Below are positions 41,131 to 52,511 of a DNA stretch of 59,592 nt, one piece after another. Every line of letters starts with the position of its first letter. Within the stretch, counting starts at the first letter, position 1. Below the pieces are notes generated by a model that had not been told where the DNA came from, made no database searches, and saw only the letters and a list, made by a program, of their open reading frames with translations. The stretch comes from Bacteroidales bacterium (lineage in GTDB: Bacteria > Bacteroidota > Bacteroidia > Bacteroidales > WCHB1-69), in contig JALNYF010000005.1 in NCBI GenBank assembly GCA_023229985.1, forward strand, positions 1-59,592. The letters run 5' to 3'. The translations under genes were made by a program, and so were the position numbers.

Positions 41131-43227
41131 ATGAGAAGATTTTTCGGAGTTCTATTTCTAATCGCCATTATAATTAGTCCGTTCAGTATGTTTTCGGTTG
41201 GCATTACTTCCTCACAATTAATACAATATGGGGCTAACGCCTTTCAACAACGCAGTCATCGTTCGGAGGTTTTAATTCAAAAATTAGATTTTATTGTTGA
41301 AGAGGATGACACGTTAATTGCTGTTTTTAATTTTGAAAACGGTGGTTTTTTGTTACTTAGTGCGGATGATGCTGCTATTCCAGTGATTGGTTATTCGTTG
41401 GAGAATGAATTTTTTATTGACAATATTGCGCCCGCGGCTCGCGAATGGGTTGCTATGCATGAAAGAGAAATTTTGTATATAAAGAAGAATCACGTGCCGG
41501 CTTCGGAGACAACGCGCGAATTGTGGGACGAGATAATGGCTTCTAATACAAAAAGTTACAATCGGAGTGTGATGGTGGCTCCCTTGCTAAAATCTACATG
41601 GAATCAGAATAAATATTATAATGTATTGTGTCCCGCAGATGCCAATTCGCCCGAAGGTTATGACGGTCACGTTCCTAATGGGTGCGTCGCTTTGGCAATG
41701 GCTTCGGTTATGCACTATTATCGCTATCCCGAGCAGGGACTGGGAAATCATTCCTATCATTCCAACTACGGCGTTCATACCGTCAATTTTACACAGCAGT
41801 ACTATTGCTATGATGCTATGCCGTTTTCGCTCAATAATTACAATAATGAGGTTGCCAAGCTGATTTATCAATCCGGGGTCAGCGTCAATATGGATTATGC
41901 AATTGACGGCTCCGGTGCTCAAACCGGAGATGCTGCTTATGCCATGCAAAGCCATTTTCGTTATGATTCCGACATTTCGGCTGCCAGCCGAAACGCTTAT
42001 AATACAAATTCTTGGATAGAACTGCTGAAAAACAATATTGATGCCCAACACCCTATCATTTATTCCGGCTACAGTGAGGAAGGAGGTCACGCATTTGTGT
42101 GCGACGGTTACGACAGTGACAACAATTTCCATTTTAACTGGGGTTGGGGCGGCCATGGAAACGGCTTTTTTACAGTTGCCAATAATGTGGAAGGCTCCGT
42201 GGGCGGCTACTCTTCGTGGCAGGGAATCGTTCACTCCATTTACCCACCCGATAATGCCTATCCCGAATATTGTCCCCAAAATAATCCGATTACCGCAGTT
42301 AGCGGCATCATAGAAGATGGTAGCGGAATTTACAATTATCAAAACAATACCAACTGCACTTATATCATTGCGCCCGAAGATGCGACCCTTATTTCTTTAT
42401 CCGTGCTGGATATTGAAACCGAACAAGGAGTTGATACCCTTACCATCTGGGACGGTGACCCGAATAACGGTGGGAACTATCTGGCTACTTTTTCCGGCAA
42501 TGTCTCCAATCCCGATAATTGGATATTGTCCAGAAGTGGGATGATGTATCTTACTTTTAAAACCAACGGAGAAACAACCGGTGCAGGATGGCAAGTTTCT
42601 TTCATGGCTCAACGCAGTGTTCGTTGTGTGGGAACTACCCGTTATACAGAGGCTTATGGTTCTTTCAATGATGGCAGCGAAGAATCTGAATATGCGTCTA
42701 ATGCCAATTGTATCTGGCGAATTGAACCGGAAGGAGCTACTTATGTGAATCTGTACTTTGACCAATTTGACTTAAGTCCCGAAGACAATGTCCTGATTTA
42801 TGATGATCACGCCTTAGATGCAAATATTTTGGGAACTTATACCGGAAGTACTTTGCCGTCCACTATCCATAGTAGCACCGGCAAAATGAAAGTTGTCTTC
42901 AGAAGTGATAACTATATGCAAAAAAATGGCTTCGCCGCGCAATGGAACTCTGATGGTGCCGGCATGTCCGAAAATCAAGCACTCCAACAATTTGAAATTT
43001 TCCCGAACCCGACTTCCAACGAACTGTTTGTTACTTTGCCCGGTGACTTTCAACATGGTAAAATTCGCGTCTGTGAAATGAGTGGGAAAGAGATTATTCT
43101 AAAAGATATTACAACGTCTAATTCTACATACAAACTTGATACTCAATCTCTCCCGGCAGGTATTTATCTTTTGTCCATCTGCAACGAGAAATTATTATTA
43201 TCTAAAAAATTGATTATTCAACGATAA
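41131..43227 (+). CDS. C10 family cysteine protease with CUB-like domains and T9SS sorting domain
   Basis: A 698-residue secreted protease. A signal peptide (MRRFFGVLFLIAIIISPFSM) leads into a Spi-type pro-region to about 140. The peptidase domain has nucleophile Cys185 in PNGCVALAMASVMHYY, His320 in EGGHAFVCDGYD, and the WGWGG-type block FNWGWGGHGNGFF. Two CUB-like beta-sandwich domains follow: one around CPQNNPITAVSG with TLTIWDGDPNNGG, the second around VRCVGTTRYTEAYGSF with NVLIYDDHA. A type IX sorting domain (FEIFPNPTSNELFV) ends the protein. The CUB domains probably bind surfaces or glycans. The S41 gene begins on a 1-base stop-start overlap, so the two proteases are coupled. Confidence 0.9.
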   Translation: MRRFFGVLFLIAIIISPFSMFSVGITSSQLIQYGANAFQQRSHRSEVLIQKLDFIVEEDDTLIAVFNFENGGFLLLSADDAAIPVIGYSLENEFFIDNIAPAAREWVAMHEREILYIKKNHVPASETTRELWDEIMASNTKSYNRSVMVAPLLKSTWNQNKYYNVLCPADANSPEGYDGHVPNGCVALAMASVMHYYRYPEQGLGNHSYHSNYGVHTVNFTQQYYCYDAMPFSLNNYNNEVAKLIYQSGVSVNMDYAIDGSGAQTGDAAYAMQSHFRYDSDISAASRNAYNTNSWIELLKNNIDAQHPIIYSGYSEEGGHAFVCDGYDSDNNFHFNWGWGGHGNGFFTVANNVEGSVGGYSSWQGIVHSIYPPDNAYPEYCPQNNPITAVSGIIEDGSGIYNYQNNTNCTYIIAPEDATLISLSVLDIETEQGVDTLTIWDGDPNNGGNYLATFSGNVSNPDNWILSRSGMMYLTFKTNGETTGAGWQVSFMAQRSVRCVGTTRYTEAYGSFNDGSEESEYASNANCIWRIEPEGATYVNLYFDQFDLSPEDNVLIYDDHALDANILGTYTGSTLPSTIHSSTGKMKVVFRSDNYMQKNGFAAQWNSDGAGMSENQALQQFEIFPNPTSNELFVTLPGDFQHGKIRVCEMSGKEIILKDITTSNSTYKLDTQSLPAGIYLLSICNEKLLLSKKLIIQR

Positions 43228-44810
43228 TGAGTAGAACAAACTTCTGGGTATCTATCGCCTTTGCCTTTTTGGTGGGCGTTTCTCTTACCTTGTTTCTTGT
43301 TAAAAAATTGCCCGCTCATTACGGGACTGCTACCGAAACGCAACAAAAGTTGAATGAAATATTAAATTACGTTGATGAGTATTATGTAGATCCCTATCAA
43401 AAAGACAGCATTTTATATGGTGCCATTAACGGCATGTTGGAAATGTTGGATCCTCATTCCGTTTACGCTTCTGCCGAAGAGAATAAAAAAATGATGGAAT
43501 CTTTGGACGGAGCCTTTGAGGGTGTGGGCATACAATTTAATATTATGAATGATACCTTGATGGTCATTGCTACCATTCATGGCGGTCCGTCCGAAAAAGC
43601 GGGAATCCAAGCCGGCGACCGGATTATTACGGTTAATGGCGAAAAAATTGCAGGTGTCGGAATTTCTAACGAAAAAGTGACCCAATTGTTGAGGGGTAAA
43701 AAAAATACCACCGTTCAAATTGGAGTGAAAAGACCCGGTTTTGACAAACTATATACTTATAAGGTAACGCGTGACGTGATTCCTACTTATACGGTTGATG
43801 TATCGTATATGATTGATAATCAGATTGGTTATATTAAAATTAATCAGTTCGGCGAAAATACATACAAAGAATTTCTTACTGCCCTGCGTCGTTTGCGCAA
43901 ACAAGGCTTGCAATCATTAATTTTAGATTTGAGGGGAAATTCCGGCGGCTATTTGAATACGGCCATCAACATTTGCGATGAGTTTTTGAAAAATAAAGAG
44001 ATGATTGTTTATACGGAAGGCAGAAAAATACCCATCAATAAAATATATGCCACGGAAAAGGGTAGTTTTGAAACCGGCGAATTGGTCATTTTGATTGATG
44101 ATTGGAGTGCCTCCGCCAGTGAAATTGTTGCCGGTGCCATTCAGGATAATGACCGTGGCTGGATTGTGGGGAGACGCTCTTTTGGTAAAGGGCTTGTGCA
44201 ACAGCAGTTCTCACTATCCGACAACTCAAGTTTGCAGCTTACTGTGGCCCGTTATCATACCCCAAGCGGTCGCTGCATCCAAAAAAAATACAACGGAAAT
44301 ATAGAGGATTACTACGTCGAACTGCTGCAACGGTTCGAAAATGGGGAAATGGATAATGCCGATAGTATTAAATTCGATAAAAATCTTCGATATAAAACCA
44401 AAAAAGGACGTATCGTTTATGGCGGCGGCGGAATTATGCCGGATTTCTTCGTGCCCTTGGACCGTGATAGTAATGTGTTGGCATTTAATGAATTATATAA
44501 TAGCGGATTGATTATTGAGTTTGCCTTTGACTATGTTACCCAAAACAAGAAATTGTTATTACAGCAATATCCCGATGCCCCATCTTATATCCGAAATATG
44601 ACCATTTCAGACGATGTCGTTAGGCAATTTCTTTATTTCTATAAACAAAAAGGTAATAAAGTGAATTTGAATAAGGCATCAAAAAATGAACTCAAGTTGT
44701 GGCTTAAAGCATTGATCGGAAGAAATTTGTTTGACGACGCGGCATTTTATCCGGTTATTAATCAATCTGATAAAACGATTCTCAAAGCTTTGGACGTAAT
44801 CAAAAAATAA
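43227..44810 (+). CDS. S41 family C-terminal processing peptidase
   Basis: A 527-residue exported serine protease. An N-terminal membrane anchor or signal (WVSIAFAFLVGVSLTLFLV) precedes a short helical region. The PDZ domain contains GGPSEKAGIQAGDRIITVNGE, and the S41 core has the catalytic Ser in DDWSASASEIVAGA and the Lys in GRRSFGKGLVQ. These enzymes trim or degrade periplasmic proteins from their C-terminus. The last 90 residues are an extra helical tail. It overlaps the C10 protease stop by one base (TAATG) and precedes rlmH by 17 bases. Confidence 0.93.
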   Translation: MSRTNFWVSIAFAFLVGVSLTLFLVKKLPAHYGTATETQQKLNEILNYVDEYYVDPYQKDSILYGAINGMLEMLDPHSVYASAEENKKMMESLDGAFEGVGIQFNIMNDTLMVIATIHGGPSEKAGIQAGDRIITVNGEKIAGVGISNEKVTQLLRGKKNTTVQIGVKRPGFDKLYTYKVTRDVIPTYTVDVSYMIDNQIGYIKINQFGENTYKEFLTALRRLRKQGLQSLILDLRGNSGGYLNTAINICDEFLKNKEMIVYTEGRKIPINKIYATEKGSFETGELVILIDDWSASASEIVAGAIQDNDRGWIVGRRSFGKGLVQQQFSLSDNSSLQLTVARYHTPSGRCIQKKYNGNIEDYYVELLQRFENGEMDNADSIKFDKNLRYKTKKGRIVYGGGGIMPDFFVPLDRDSNVLAFNELYNSGLIIEFAFDYVTQNKKLLLQQYPDAPSYIRNMTISDDVVRQFLYFYKQKGNKVNLNKASKNELKLWLKALIGRNLFDDAAFYPVINQSDKTILKALDVIKK

Positions 44811-44827
44811 TAATCCGATGATCATCT

Positions 44828-45298
44828 ATGAAAGCGAAATTGATATTTATCGGGAAAGAAGACGCGGAAACGTTGCAACCTGCTATTATGGCCTACGTTA
44901 CCAAAATCAAGTTTTATATACCGTTTGAAACGGATGTCATCCCTTATTTAAAAAATACTAAATTATCCGTTGAGGAACAAAAAAAACAGGAAGGGCTTCT
45001 CTTTTTGAAAAAAATCGACTCTTCTGATTTTGTTGTTCTGTTAGATGAACACGGCAAAGAATTATCTTCTATCGACTTATCGCAGTTTATGCAACAACAA
45101 ATGATTCGGGGGACAAAACGTGTTGTATTCCTGATTGGCGGAGCGTATGGTTTTTCCGATGAGGTGTATCAACGCGCCAATTATCAAATTGCGCTATCCC
45201 GCATGACTTTTCCCCATATTCTTACGCGTCTGATTTTTGCCGAACAACTTTATCGCGCCATGACTATCTGGAAAGGCGAACCTTATCATCATTCATAA
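44828..45298 (+). CDS. rlmH: 23S rRNA pseudouridine-1915 N3-methyltransferase
   Basis: A SPOUT-type knotted methyltransferase, 156 residues. The SAM-binding region is RVVFLIGGAYGFSDEV, and the very conserved C-terminus SRMTFPHILTRLIFAEQLYRA with GEPYHH is unmistakable. It acts on the 70S ribosome at helix 69. Gene context (protease, then MurL-like) is not functionally obvious; rlmH often rides in housekeeping operons. Confidence 0.96.
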   Translation: MKAKLIFIGKEDAETLQPAIMAYVTKIKFYIPFETDVIPYLKNTKLSVEEQKKQEGLLFLKKIDSSDFVVLLDEHGKELSSIDLSQFMQQQMIRGTKRVVFLIGGAYGFSDEVYQRANYQIALSRMTFPHILTRLIFAEQLYRAMTIWKGEPYHHS

Positions 45299-45311
45299 AA
45301 ATTGATATTTT

Positions 45312-46583
45312 ATGCACCATAATCAGGAAAATTTTGATATTTTTCGTACCCGTTACCCGGTTTTTACATACGAGCGTTATGCTTTTGAAATATCTGAAAA
45401 CCGGATAGAGATGCAGTTTTTTTACAAAGCGGGGAACGAATTAAGCTTTTCTCCGGTGATGAAACTGGAATTGGGGAAATTCGCTCTTCGCCCTTTGCAA
45501 TCCGTTCAAATCGAAGGATTGATTTTTCATATCGGATTGATTGAGTTGATTAGTTATTGGAAATGTGTCTGCTCGCCGATTGTAGAGATTAAGAGCTTTC
45601 GATTGACGGAGAATCAGCAACAATGGTGGAAAAAGCTATATTGGAAAGGATTAGGAGAATTTTTTTATCAAAATGGCATTCAGATTGATATGGAGCATTT
45701 TATGCAATTTCGGTTCACGGAGGATGCAGCGGAGATGAAAAAGATTGAATATCAAAGAATTGAAGAAAGTTCGCGCGTAATTGTACCGATTGGGGGCGGT
45801 AAGGATTCTGTGGTGACGTTGGAGCAATTGCGGAGTGAACGTCAAATTATCCCGTTCATCATCAATCCACGCGGTGCAACCTTGGCGTGTGCGGAAATTG
45901 CCGGTTTCCCCGAGCAAAGCGACATTGTGATTTTACATCGCGAAATAGATCCGTTATTATTAAAATTAAACAGTCAGGGCTACTTAAACGGTCATACTCC
46001 CTTTTCTGCAATGCTTGCATTTTATTCACTATTAGTTAGTTATGCAACGGACACCCGCGATATTGCCCTTTCTAACGAATCCAGTGCCAATGAACCGACT
46101 ATTCCCCATACCGATATTAATCATCAGTATTCCAAGACTTTGGAATTTGAAATGGATTTTCGGCAATATGTTCGGGAAATTATGCAGGATGTAGCCCATT
46201 ATTACAGTCATTTGCGACCTTATACGGAATTGCAGATTGCGGAATTTTTCTCCCATTATCCGCAATATTTCAACGTTTTTAAAAGTTGTAATGCCGGCAG
46301 CAAAGAGGATAAGTGGTGTTGTCAATGTTCAAAATGTTTGTTCGCATACATTATTTTATCGCCCTTTATTGATGATTCGACGATGATTCGGATTTTCGGG
46401 GAGGATTTGTTGGACAAGCCCTCTTTGGAGCAATATTTTGATGAACTCAGCGGGATTGCGGAGGTGAAACCTTTTGAATGTGTTGGCACAATTGATGAGG
46501 TCAATCAGGCATTGTTGATGATTTCAGAAACGCGAAAAGAAAAATATTTGTTGAAACATTGGAAAAAAAATAGGCGACAATAA
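45312..46583 (+). CDS. PP-loop protein resembling MurL (UDP-MurNAc-L-Ala-L-Glu epimerase)
   Basis: A 423-residue cytoplasmic protein. A PP-loop-like ATP motif, PIGGGKDSVV, is at 160-169 with Gly161-Gly163, Lys164, Asp165 and Ser166. The middle holds ALSNESSANEPT and NHQYSKTLEFEM. A cysteine cluster, KWCCQCSKCLF, lies near the C-terminus. This combination resembles MurL of Xanthomonas, which epimerises the terminal L-Glu of UDP-MurNAc-L-Ala-L-Glu in an ATP-dependent step and replaces glutamate racemase. The assignment is from memory of the family pattern and is not certain; a general PP-loop ligase is the alternative. No murD2 or murI gene is nearby. It follows rlmH by 13 bases and ends 39 bases before ktrA. 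Confidence 0.6.
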   Translation: MHHNQENFDIFRTRYPVFTYERYAFEISENRIEMQFFYKAGNELSFSPVMKLELGKFALRPLQSVQIEGLIFHIGLIELISYWKCVCSPIVEIKSFRLTENQQQWWKKLYWKGLGEFFYQNGIQIDMEHFMQFRFTEDAAEMKKIEYQRIEESSRVIVPIGGGKDSVVTLEQLRSERQIIPFIINPRGATLACAEIAGFPEQSDIVILHREIDPLLLKLNSQGYLNGHTPFSAMLAFYSLLVSYATDTRDIALSNESSANEPTIPHTDINHQYSKTLEFEMDFRQYVREIMQDVAHYYSHLRPYTELQIAEFFSHYPQYFNVFKSCNAGSKEDKWCCQCSKCLFAYIILSPFIDDSTMIRIFGEDLLDKPSLEQYFDELSGIAEVKPFECVGTIDEVNQALLMISETRKEKYLLKHWKKNRRQ

Positions 46584-46592
46584 TAAAAATTG

Positions 46593-46600
46593 TATTTTTG
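46593..46600 (+). promoter_or_regulatory. Promoter -7 box for the K+ uptake pair
   Basis: TATTTTTG followed by CTGC, ending 22 bases before the ATG at 46623. It lies within the longer frame from 46590, so that start is rejected. Confidence 0.65.
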
Positions 46601-46622
46601 CTGCTTGGTAAAAAATAAGATT

Positions 46623-47324
46623 ATGTCAAACGAAAGATTTGCTATTATAGGTGCGGGGCATTTTGGCTCTGCCATTGCCATTGCGCTCTCACAAAATGGG
46701 GCAGAAGTGTTGGTTATTGATTCAGAAATTAGTGTTATTCAAGATATTTCGGAAGAAGTTGCGTATGCCGTCTGCATAGATGCGACGAATAAAAAAGCCC
46801 TGATTGCTGAGAATATTCAGGATTTTGATGCAGTGGTAGTCGCGATTGGAAATGATTTTGTAAAACGCTTGCTTTGTGCCGCCAATTTATTGGATTTGAA
46901 TGTAAAACGGATTATTTGCCGAACGATGGGTGCCAATCAGCGGATTATTTTGGAAAAAATGGGCATTACCGAATTTTTGTCGCCCGAAGATGAAATCGGG
47001 ACCGTTTTTGCAGAAAGATTGCTAAACCCAAGCATTTTATCATATTTACAACTTCCCGATGGCTATAAAATAGCAGAAATATTGCCCCCCCCGCGCATCA
47101 TCGGATTATCGTTAGGCGATATCAACCTGCGTGATACTTACCGGCTCAGTTTGATTACCATCCGAAGAAAAAATAATGAATCCATCGTTACCAACTCCTC
47201 CAATGATGTTTCCGGTCACATTTTAGGTGTCCCCGAAACGTCTACCATCATTCAGGAAAATGATTGCTTTATCTTATTCGGATTGTCCAATAATATTGAA
47301 GATTTTATTAAAGCAAATCAGTAG
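46623..47324 (+). CDS. K+ uptake regulatory subunit, KtrA/TrkA type (RCK domains)
   Basis: A 233-residue cytoplasmic gating protein. The N-terminal RCK domain has FAIIGAGHFGSAIAIAL and an acidic end of strand 2 (LVIDSE), binding NAD(H) or ATP. The following block with DATNKKALIAENI is usual. The C-terminal RCK_C part begins near 140 and ends LFGLSNNIEDF. It would control the channel encoded 8 bp downstream. Start chosen after the promoter box. Confidence 0.9.
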   Translation: MSNERFAIIGAGHFGSAIAIALSQNGAEVLVIDSEISVIQDISEEVAYAVCIDATNKKALIAENIQDFDAVVVAIGNDFVKRLLCAANLLDLNVKRIICRTMGANQRIILEKMGITEFLSPEDEIGTVFAERLLNPSILSYLQLPDGYKIAEILPPPRIIGLSLGDINLRDTYRLSLITIRRKNNESIVTNSSNDVSGHILGVPETSTIIQENDCFILFGLSNNIEDFIKANQ

Positions 47325-47332
47325 ATGCGATA

Positions 47333-49138
47333 ATGAAAAACACGGATTTTCAGTATCTTAAGAAGAAAATTAATTTTAAACTTTTCAATTATCAAGAATT
47401 AGTTGAAATTGTATTGAAGGTGCTGTCTGCTCTCTTTTTAATAGCAGCCACCTCTGCCATCATCTATGAGCATGGTTTTTACACAACTCCTTTCTCCGAA
47501 AGAATTGTGACCAGAATTGTAACTTCCGCCTTTCTTTTTTATATCTTTAAATTTTTAATTCACTGGCTCTATTCCCCGCGTAAAAAACTCTTTTTAAAAG
47601 AGAATATCATGGAGTTTGTGATTATCATTGTTTTTATTCTTTCTTATTTTGTAAGTCTTTATCTTTATGCAACTTATGAAGGAAATCGACTCCCGATACT
47701 CATTCATCATATTACCAGCTATTTTCATGTATACTATTTTTGTATAGTTTTTGTGGAGATCGCCAAAGTGAGTAGTATTTTTAAAAAGGTATCGCTCAGT
47801 CCGCCGCTTTTGATGATGCTCTCCTTTTTATCGCTCATCATTATTGGTTCGACATTATTGCGATTACCCAAAATGACCACTCATTTTATTCCGTTTATTG
47901 ACACCACTTTTACCGCTATTAGTGCAAGTTGTATTACGGGGCTTACTTCGATAAATATTGCCGAAAATTTCACCCAAACCGGACAAATCGTAATTATGGT
48001 TTTGGTGCAGTTGGGTGGAATGAGTATCCTCTCTTTTGCCACTTTTTTTATTACTTTTTTATCGCATTCGTATGCCGGTTTGCGCTATCAATATTTAATG
48101 AAAGAGATGCTCGAGACGAAAAAAATATCCGAAACCTCCTTTATTCTCCGACAAATCTTTTTTACCACTTTTGTCATAGAAGGTGCCGGTGCCATTTTAC
48201 TCTATCTGTATTGGCAAACGACCGGCTTGTTTAGTTCCGACGGTCAGGCACTTTTTTATTCCATTTTTCATGCTATTTCTGCTTTTAATAACGCCGGCTT
48301 TTCTTTGTGGAGCGATAACATGATGGCGCCGGAAATCTATTTTAGTTATTTCCCGCTCACCATTATCATGATTCTTGTTTTTGTGGGTGGCATTGGATTT
48401 ATGGTGCTGCGAGACTTTTTTGACCCCGCAATTATCAAAGACAGAAAAAAGAAAAGATGGAGAAAACTGACCATAGGCACGCAAATTGTTTTAATAACTA
48501 CATTTTCCATTATTATTATCGGTACCATCATCTTTTGTGCACTCGAATATAATCACGCCTTGGCAGACAAAGACAGTTTCTTCGACAAGCTTTTTACTTC
48601 TTGTTTCCAAGTTGTCGTGACTCGAAGCGCGGGTTTTAATATTACGCATGTCGGCAGTCTGTTGACGCCCACAACGTTGTTGATTATATTGATTATGTTC
48701 ATCGGTTCGTCCCCGGGCAGTACCGGCGGTGGTATTAAAACTACCACATTTTTTGTGATCATTAAATCTATTATTGCAACCATCAGAGGGAAAAACAAAA
48801 TTGAGTTTAACCGAAAAACAATCCCTTTCCAAATCGTTGATAAATCTTTCTCAATTGTTGTTATGTCGTTGGTATTTATCTTTTTATCTTCTTTTCTCTT
48901 GTCCATATTTGAACCCAAAACCTCTTTCCTAGATATTTTGTTTGAATCGGTGTCTTCATTTACAACCAGCGGATTATCAACCGGTTGCAGTTCCGTTTTT
49001 TCCGATGTCGGGAAAGTGATTCTCGGTGTCAATATGTTTATTGGCAGAATAGGAACCCTGACGTTTGCATACGCATTAAGTAAAAGGATCAAAGAGACCC
49101 GACACGAGTATCCCGAAACCTATTTTATGGTCGGATAA
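47333..49138 (+). CDS. K+ uptake membrane subunit, KtrB/TrkH type, with N-terminal membrane extension
   Basis: A 601-residue membrane protein. The conserved part, from about residue 150, has the four selectivity-filter loops of the family: CITGLTSIN, NNAGFSLWS, SAGFNITHVG and TTSGLSTGC. The gate-loop region reads GSSPGSTGGGIKTTT. The N-terminal 150 residues hold about four extra hydrophobic helices not found in typical 450-residue KtrB proteins. It pairs with the RCK subunit just upstream. Potassium over sodium preference is by family only. Confidence 0.88.
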   Translation: MKNTDFQYLKKKINFKLFNYQELVEIVLKVLSALFLIAATSAIIYEHGFYTTPFSERIVTRIVTSAFLFYIFKFLIHWLYSPRKKLFLKENIMEFVIIIVFILSYFVSLYLYATYEGNRLPILIHHITSYFHVYYFCIVFVEIAKVSSIFKKVSLSPPLLMMLSFLSLIIIGSTLLRLPKMTTHFIPFIDTTFTAISASCITGLTSINIAENFTQTGQIVIMVLVQLGGMSILSFATFFITFLSHSYAGLRYQYLMKEMLETKKISETSFILRQIFFTTFVIEGAGAILLYLYWQTTGLFSSDGQALFYSIFHAISAFNNAGFSLWSDNMMAPEIYFSYFPLTIIMILVFVGGIGFMVLRDFFDPAIIKDRKKKRWRKLTIGTQIVLITTFSIIIIGTIIFCALEYNHALADKDSFFDKLFTSCFQVVVTRSAGFNITHVGSLLTPTTLLIILIMFIGSSPGSTGGGIKTTTFFVIIKSIIATIRGKNKIEFNRKTIPFQIVDKSFSIVVMSLVFIFLSSFLLSIFEPKTSFLDILFESVSSFTTSGLSTGCSSVFSDVGKVILGVNMFIGRIGTLTFAYALSKRIKETRHEYPETYFMVG

Positions 49139-49148
49139 AAAAAAATCG

Positions 49149-49156
49149 TATCTTTG
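49149..49156 (+). promoter_or_regulatory. Promoter -7 box for yidC
   Basis: TATCTTTG followed by CACCC, ending 27 bases before the ATG at 49184. The longer frame starts at a TTG inside the box and is rejected. Confidence 0.65.
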
Positions 49157-49183
49157 CACCCTCAAATTTCAATACCTAAATCA

Positions 49184-51121
<1,938 letters not shown>

Positions 51122-51137
51122 CTGACAGCTTCTTGCC

Positions 51138-52505
51138 ATGAATAATTTTAAGGACCAACTGAAAACCGTAAACGGACTGCAATTTGTATATGAAAACCTC
51201 CATCTTCGTACGCAAATCGGGAAATCGTTGTTGCTCAATCAATTTCCCTATACCGATGCGGAACTGCTTCAACAAGAATTGGATAAAGTGGAAAATGGCA
51301 GCCACTTTTGGGAAATGAACCATATCATTGCCCGACAAATTCCACCACTTCTTCAAGAACTCAACGATATTCAACAGACCATCCAGAATCTTAAAAAACT
51401 GCAAGTCTTAGATGATATTGAACTTTTTGAAATCAAAAAATTCGCCATTCTTTCTCAAAAAATTAAAAATCTTTTAGAAGATGCCGATTATCAAGATATT
51501 GCATTGGATAATTTAAGTAAGGTGGTGGAAACTTTAGACCCTGAAAAGAGCCAAATTCCCCATTTTTATATCTATTCCGTCTATCATCAAGATTTGGAAC
51601 CGCTCCGAAAAAAAATACAGCAAACCACTGATCCCTCTGAAAAAGAAAAATTGATTTGGCAGGCTTCACAAATTGAAGATTCTGTCAGACAGAAATTGAC
51701 AGAACTCCTGCACCCATATTGGGCGAATCTGCTTAAAAATCTTCACGCGCTCGCTTACTTCGATCTCCTTTTGGGAAAGGCACAATTAGCCCTAACCGAA
51801 CATTGGTGTAAACCTGAAATATTGATGAATACCATTCAATACAAGCAACTTTTTAATCCTGAAGTTAAAAGTATCTTACAACAAACCAATCAGGAATTTC
51901 AAAGTATTGATATCGAATTGCGTTCCAAACCGTGCCTGATTACCGGTGCCAATATGTCGGGGAAGACGGTGCTATTAAAGACTATTGCGCTGTCGCAAAC
52001 GCTTTTTCAATTTGGCTTTTATGTCCCTGCGCACGAAGCCACCCTATGTCCGGTTGAAGAAATTATCTGCCTCATCGAAGACCAGCAATCCGAAAAAAAA
52101 GGGCTCTCCTCTTTTGCCATCGAAATTCTCAATATCGACAAAATTATCCAATACGCTAAAAAAGGAACTAAATTGCTGGCTTTGGTTGATGAATTAGCGC
52201 GTACTACCAACCCCGACGAAGGAAAATGCTTGGTGAATGCTTTTATTACCATGATGGATAAATACGATGTAATGTCCGTTGTTACAACACATTACAGCGG
52301 AATTACTGCGCCGTGCCACCGACTTCGCGTCAATGGTTTAATCGTTGATGAGATTTCTGATAAAATTACTCCGCAGAATATCAATCGCTTTATGGATTAT
52401 TCATTGGTGGAAACAACCTCGGATGATGTCCCCGCCGAAGCACTCAAGATTGCCGAAATATTTAATATCGACGACGAATTTTTACAATTGGCAAAAAAGA
52501 AATAA
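51138..52505 (+). CDS. MutS-like ATPase, possibly KamC-type lysine aminomutase reactivase
   Basis: A 455-residue protein with only the MutS core and ATPase domains, lacking the mismatch-recognition domain. Walker A is TGANMSGKTVLLKT (Gly and Lys intact), Walker B ends in LVDELARTTNPDEG, and the switch THYSGIT follows. The DELARTTNPxEG pattern resembles KamC, the ATPase proposed to reactivate lysine 5,6-aminomutase with KamB. No lysine-fermentation genes are in this window, so that link is uncertain. An untyped MutS paralogue is the alternative. It is 6 bp upstream of mutS2, so both MutS proteins are cotranscribed. Confidence 0.7.
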   Translation: MNNFKDQLKTVNGLQFVYENLHLRTQIGKSLLLNQFPYTDAELLQQELDKVENGSHFWEMNHIIARQIPPLLQELNDIQQTIQNLKKLQVLDDIELFEIKKFAILSQKIKNLLEDADYQDIALDNLSKVVETLDPEKSQIPHFYIYSVYHQDLEPLRKKIQQTTDPSEKEKLIWQASQIEDSVRQKLTELLHPYWANLLKNLHALAYFDLLLGKAQLALTEHWCKPEILMNTIQYKQLFNPEVKSILQQTNQEFQSIDIELRSKPCLITGANMSGKTVLLKTIALSQTLFQFGFYVPAHEATLCPVEEIICLIEDQQSEKKGLSSFAIEILNIDKIIQYAKKGTKLLALVDELARTTNPDEGKCLVNAFITMMDKYDVMSVVTTHYSGITAPCHRLRVNGLIVDEISDKITPQNINRFMDYSLVETTSDDVPAEALKIAEIFNIDDEFLQLAKKK

Positions 52506-52511
52506 CCTGCT

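Noticed and set aside
41587..42342. Open frame of 251 codons on the minus strand within the C10/CUB protease gene
   Set aside because: It lies entirely opposite a well-supported protease gene, has low-complexity Ile/Val/Gly runs, and resembles no family.
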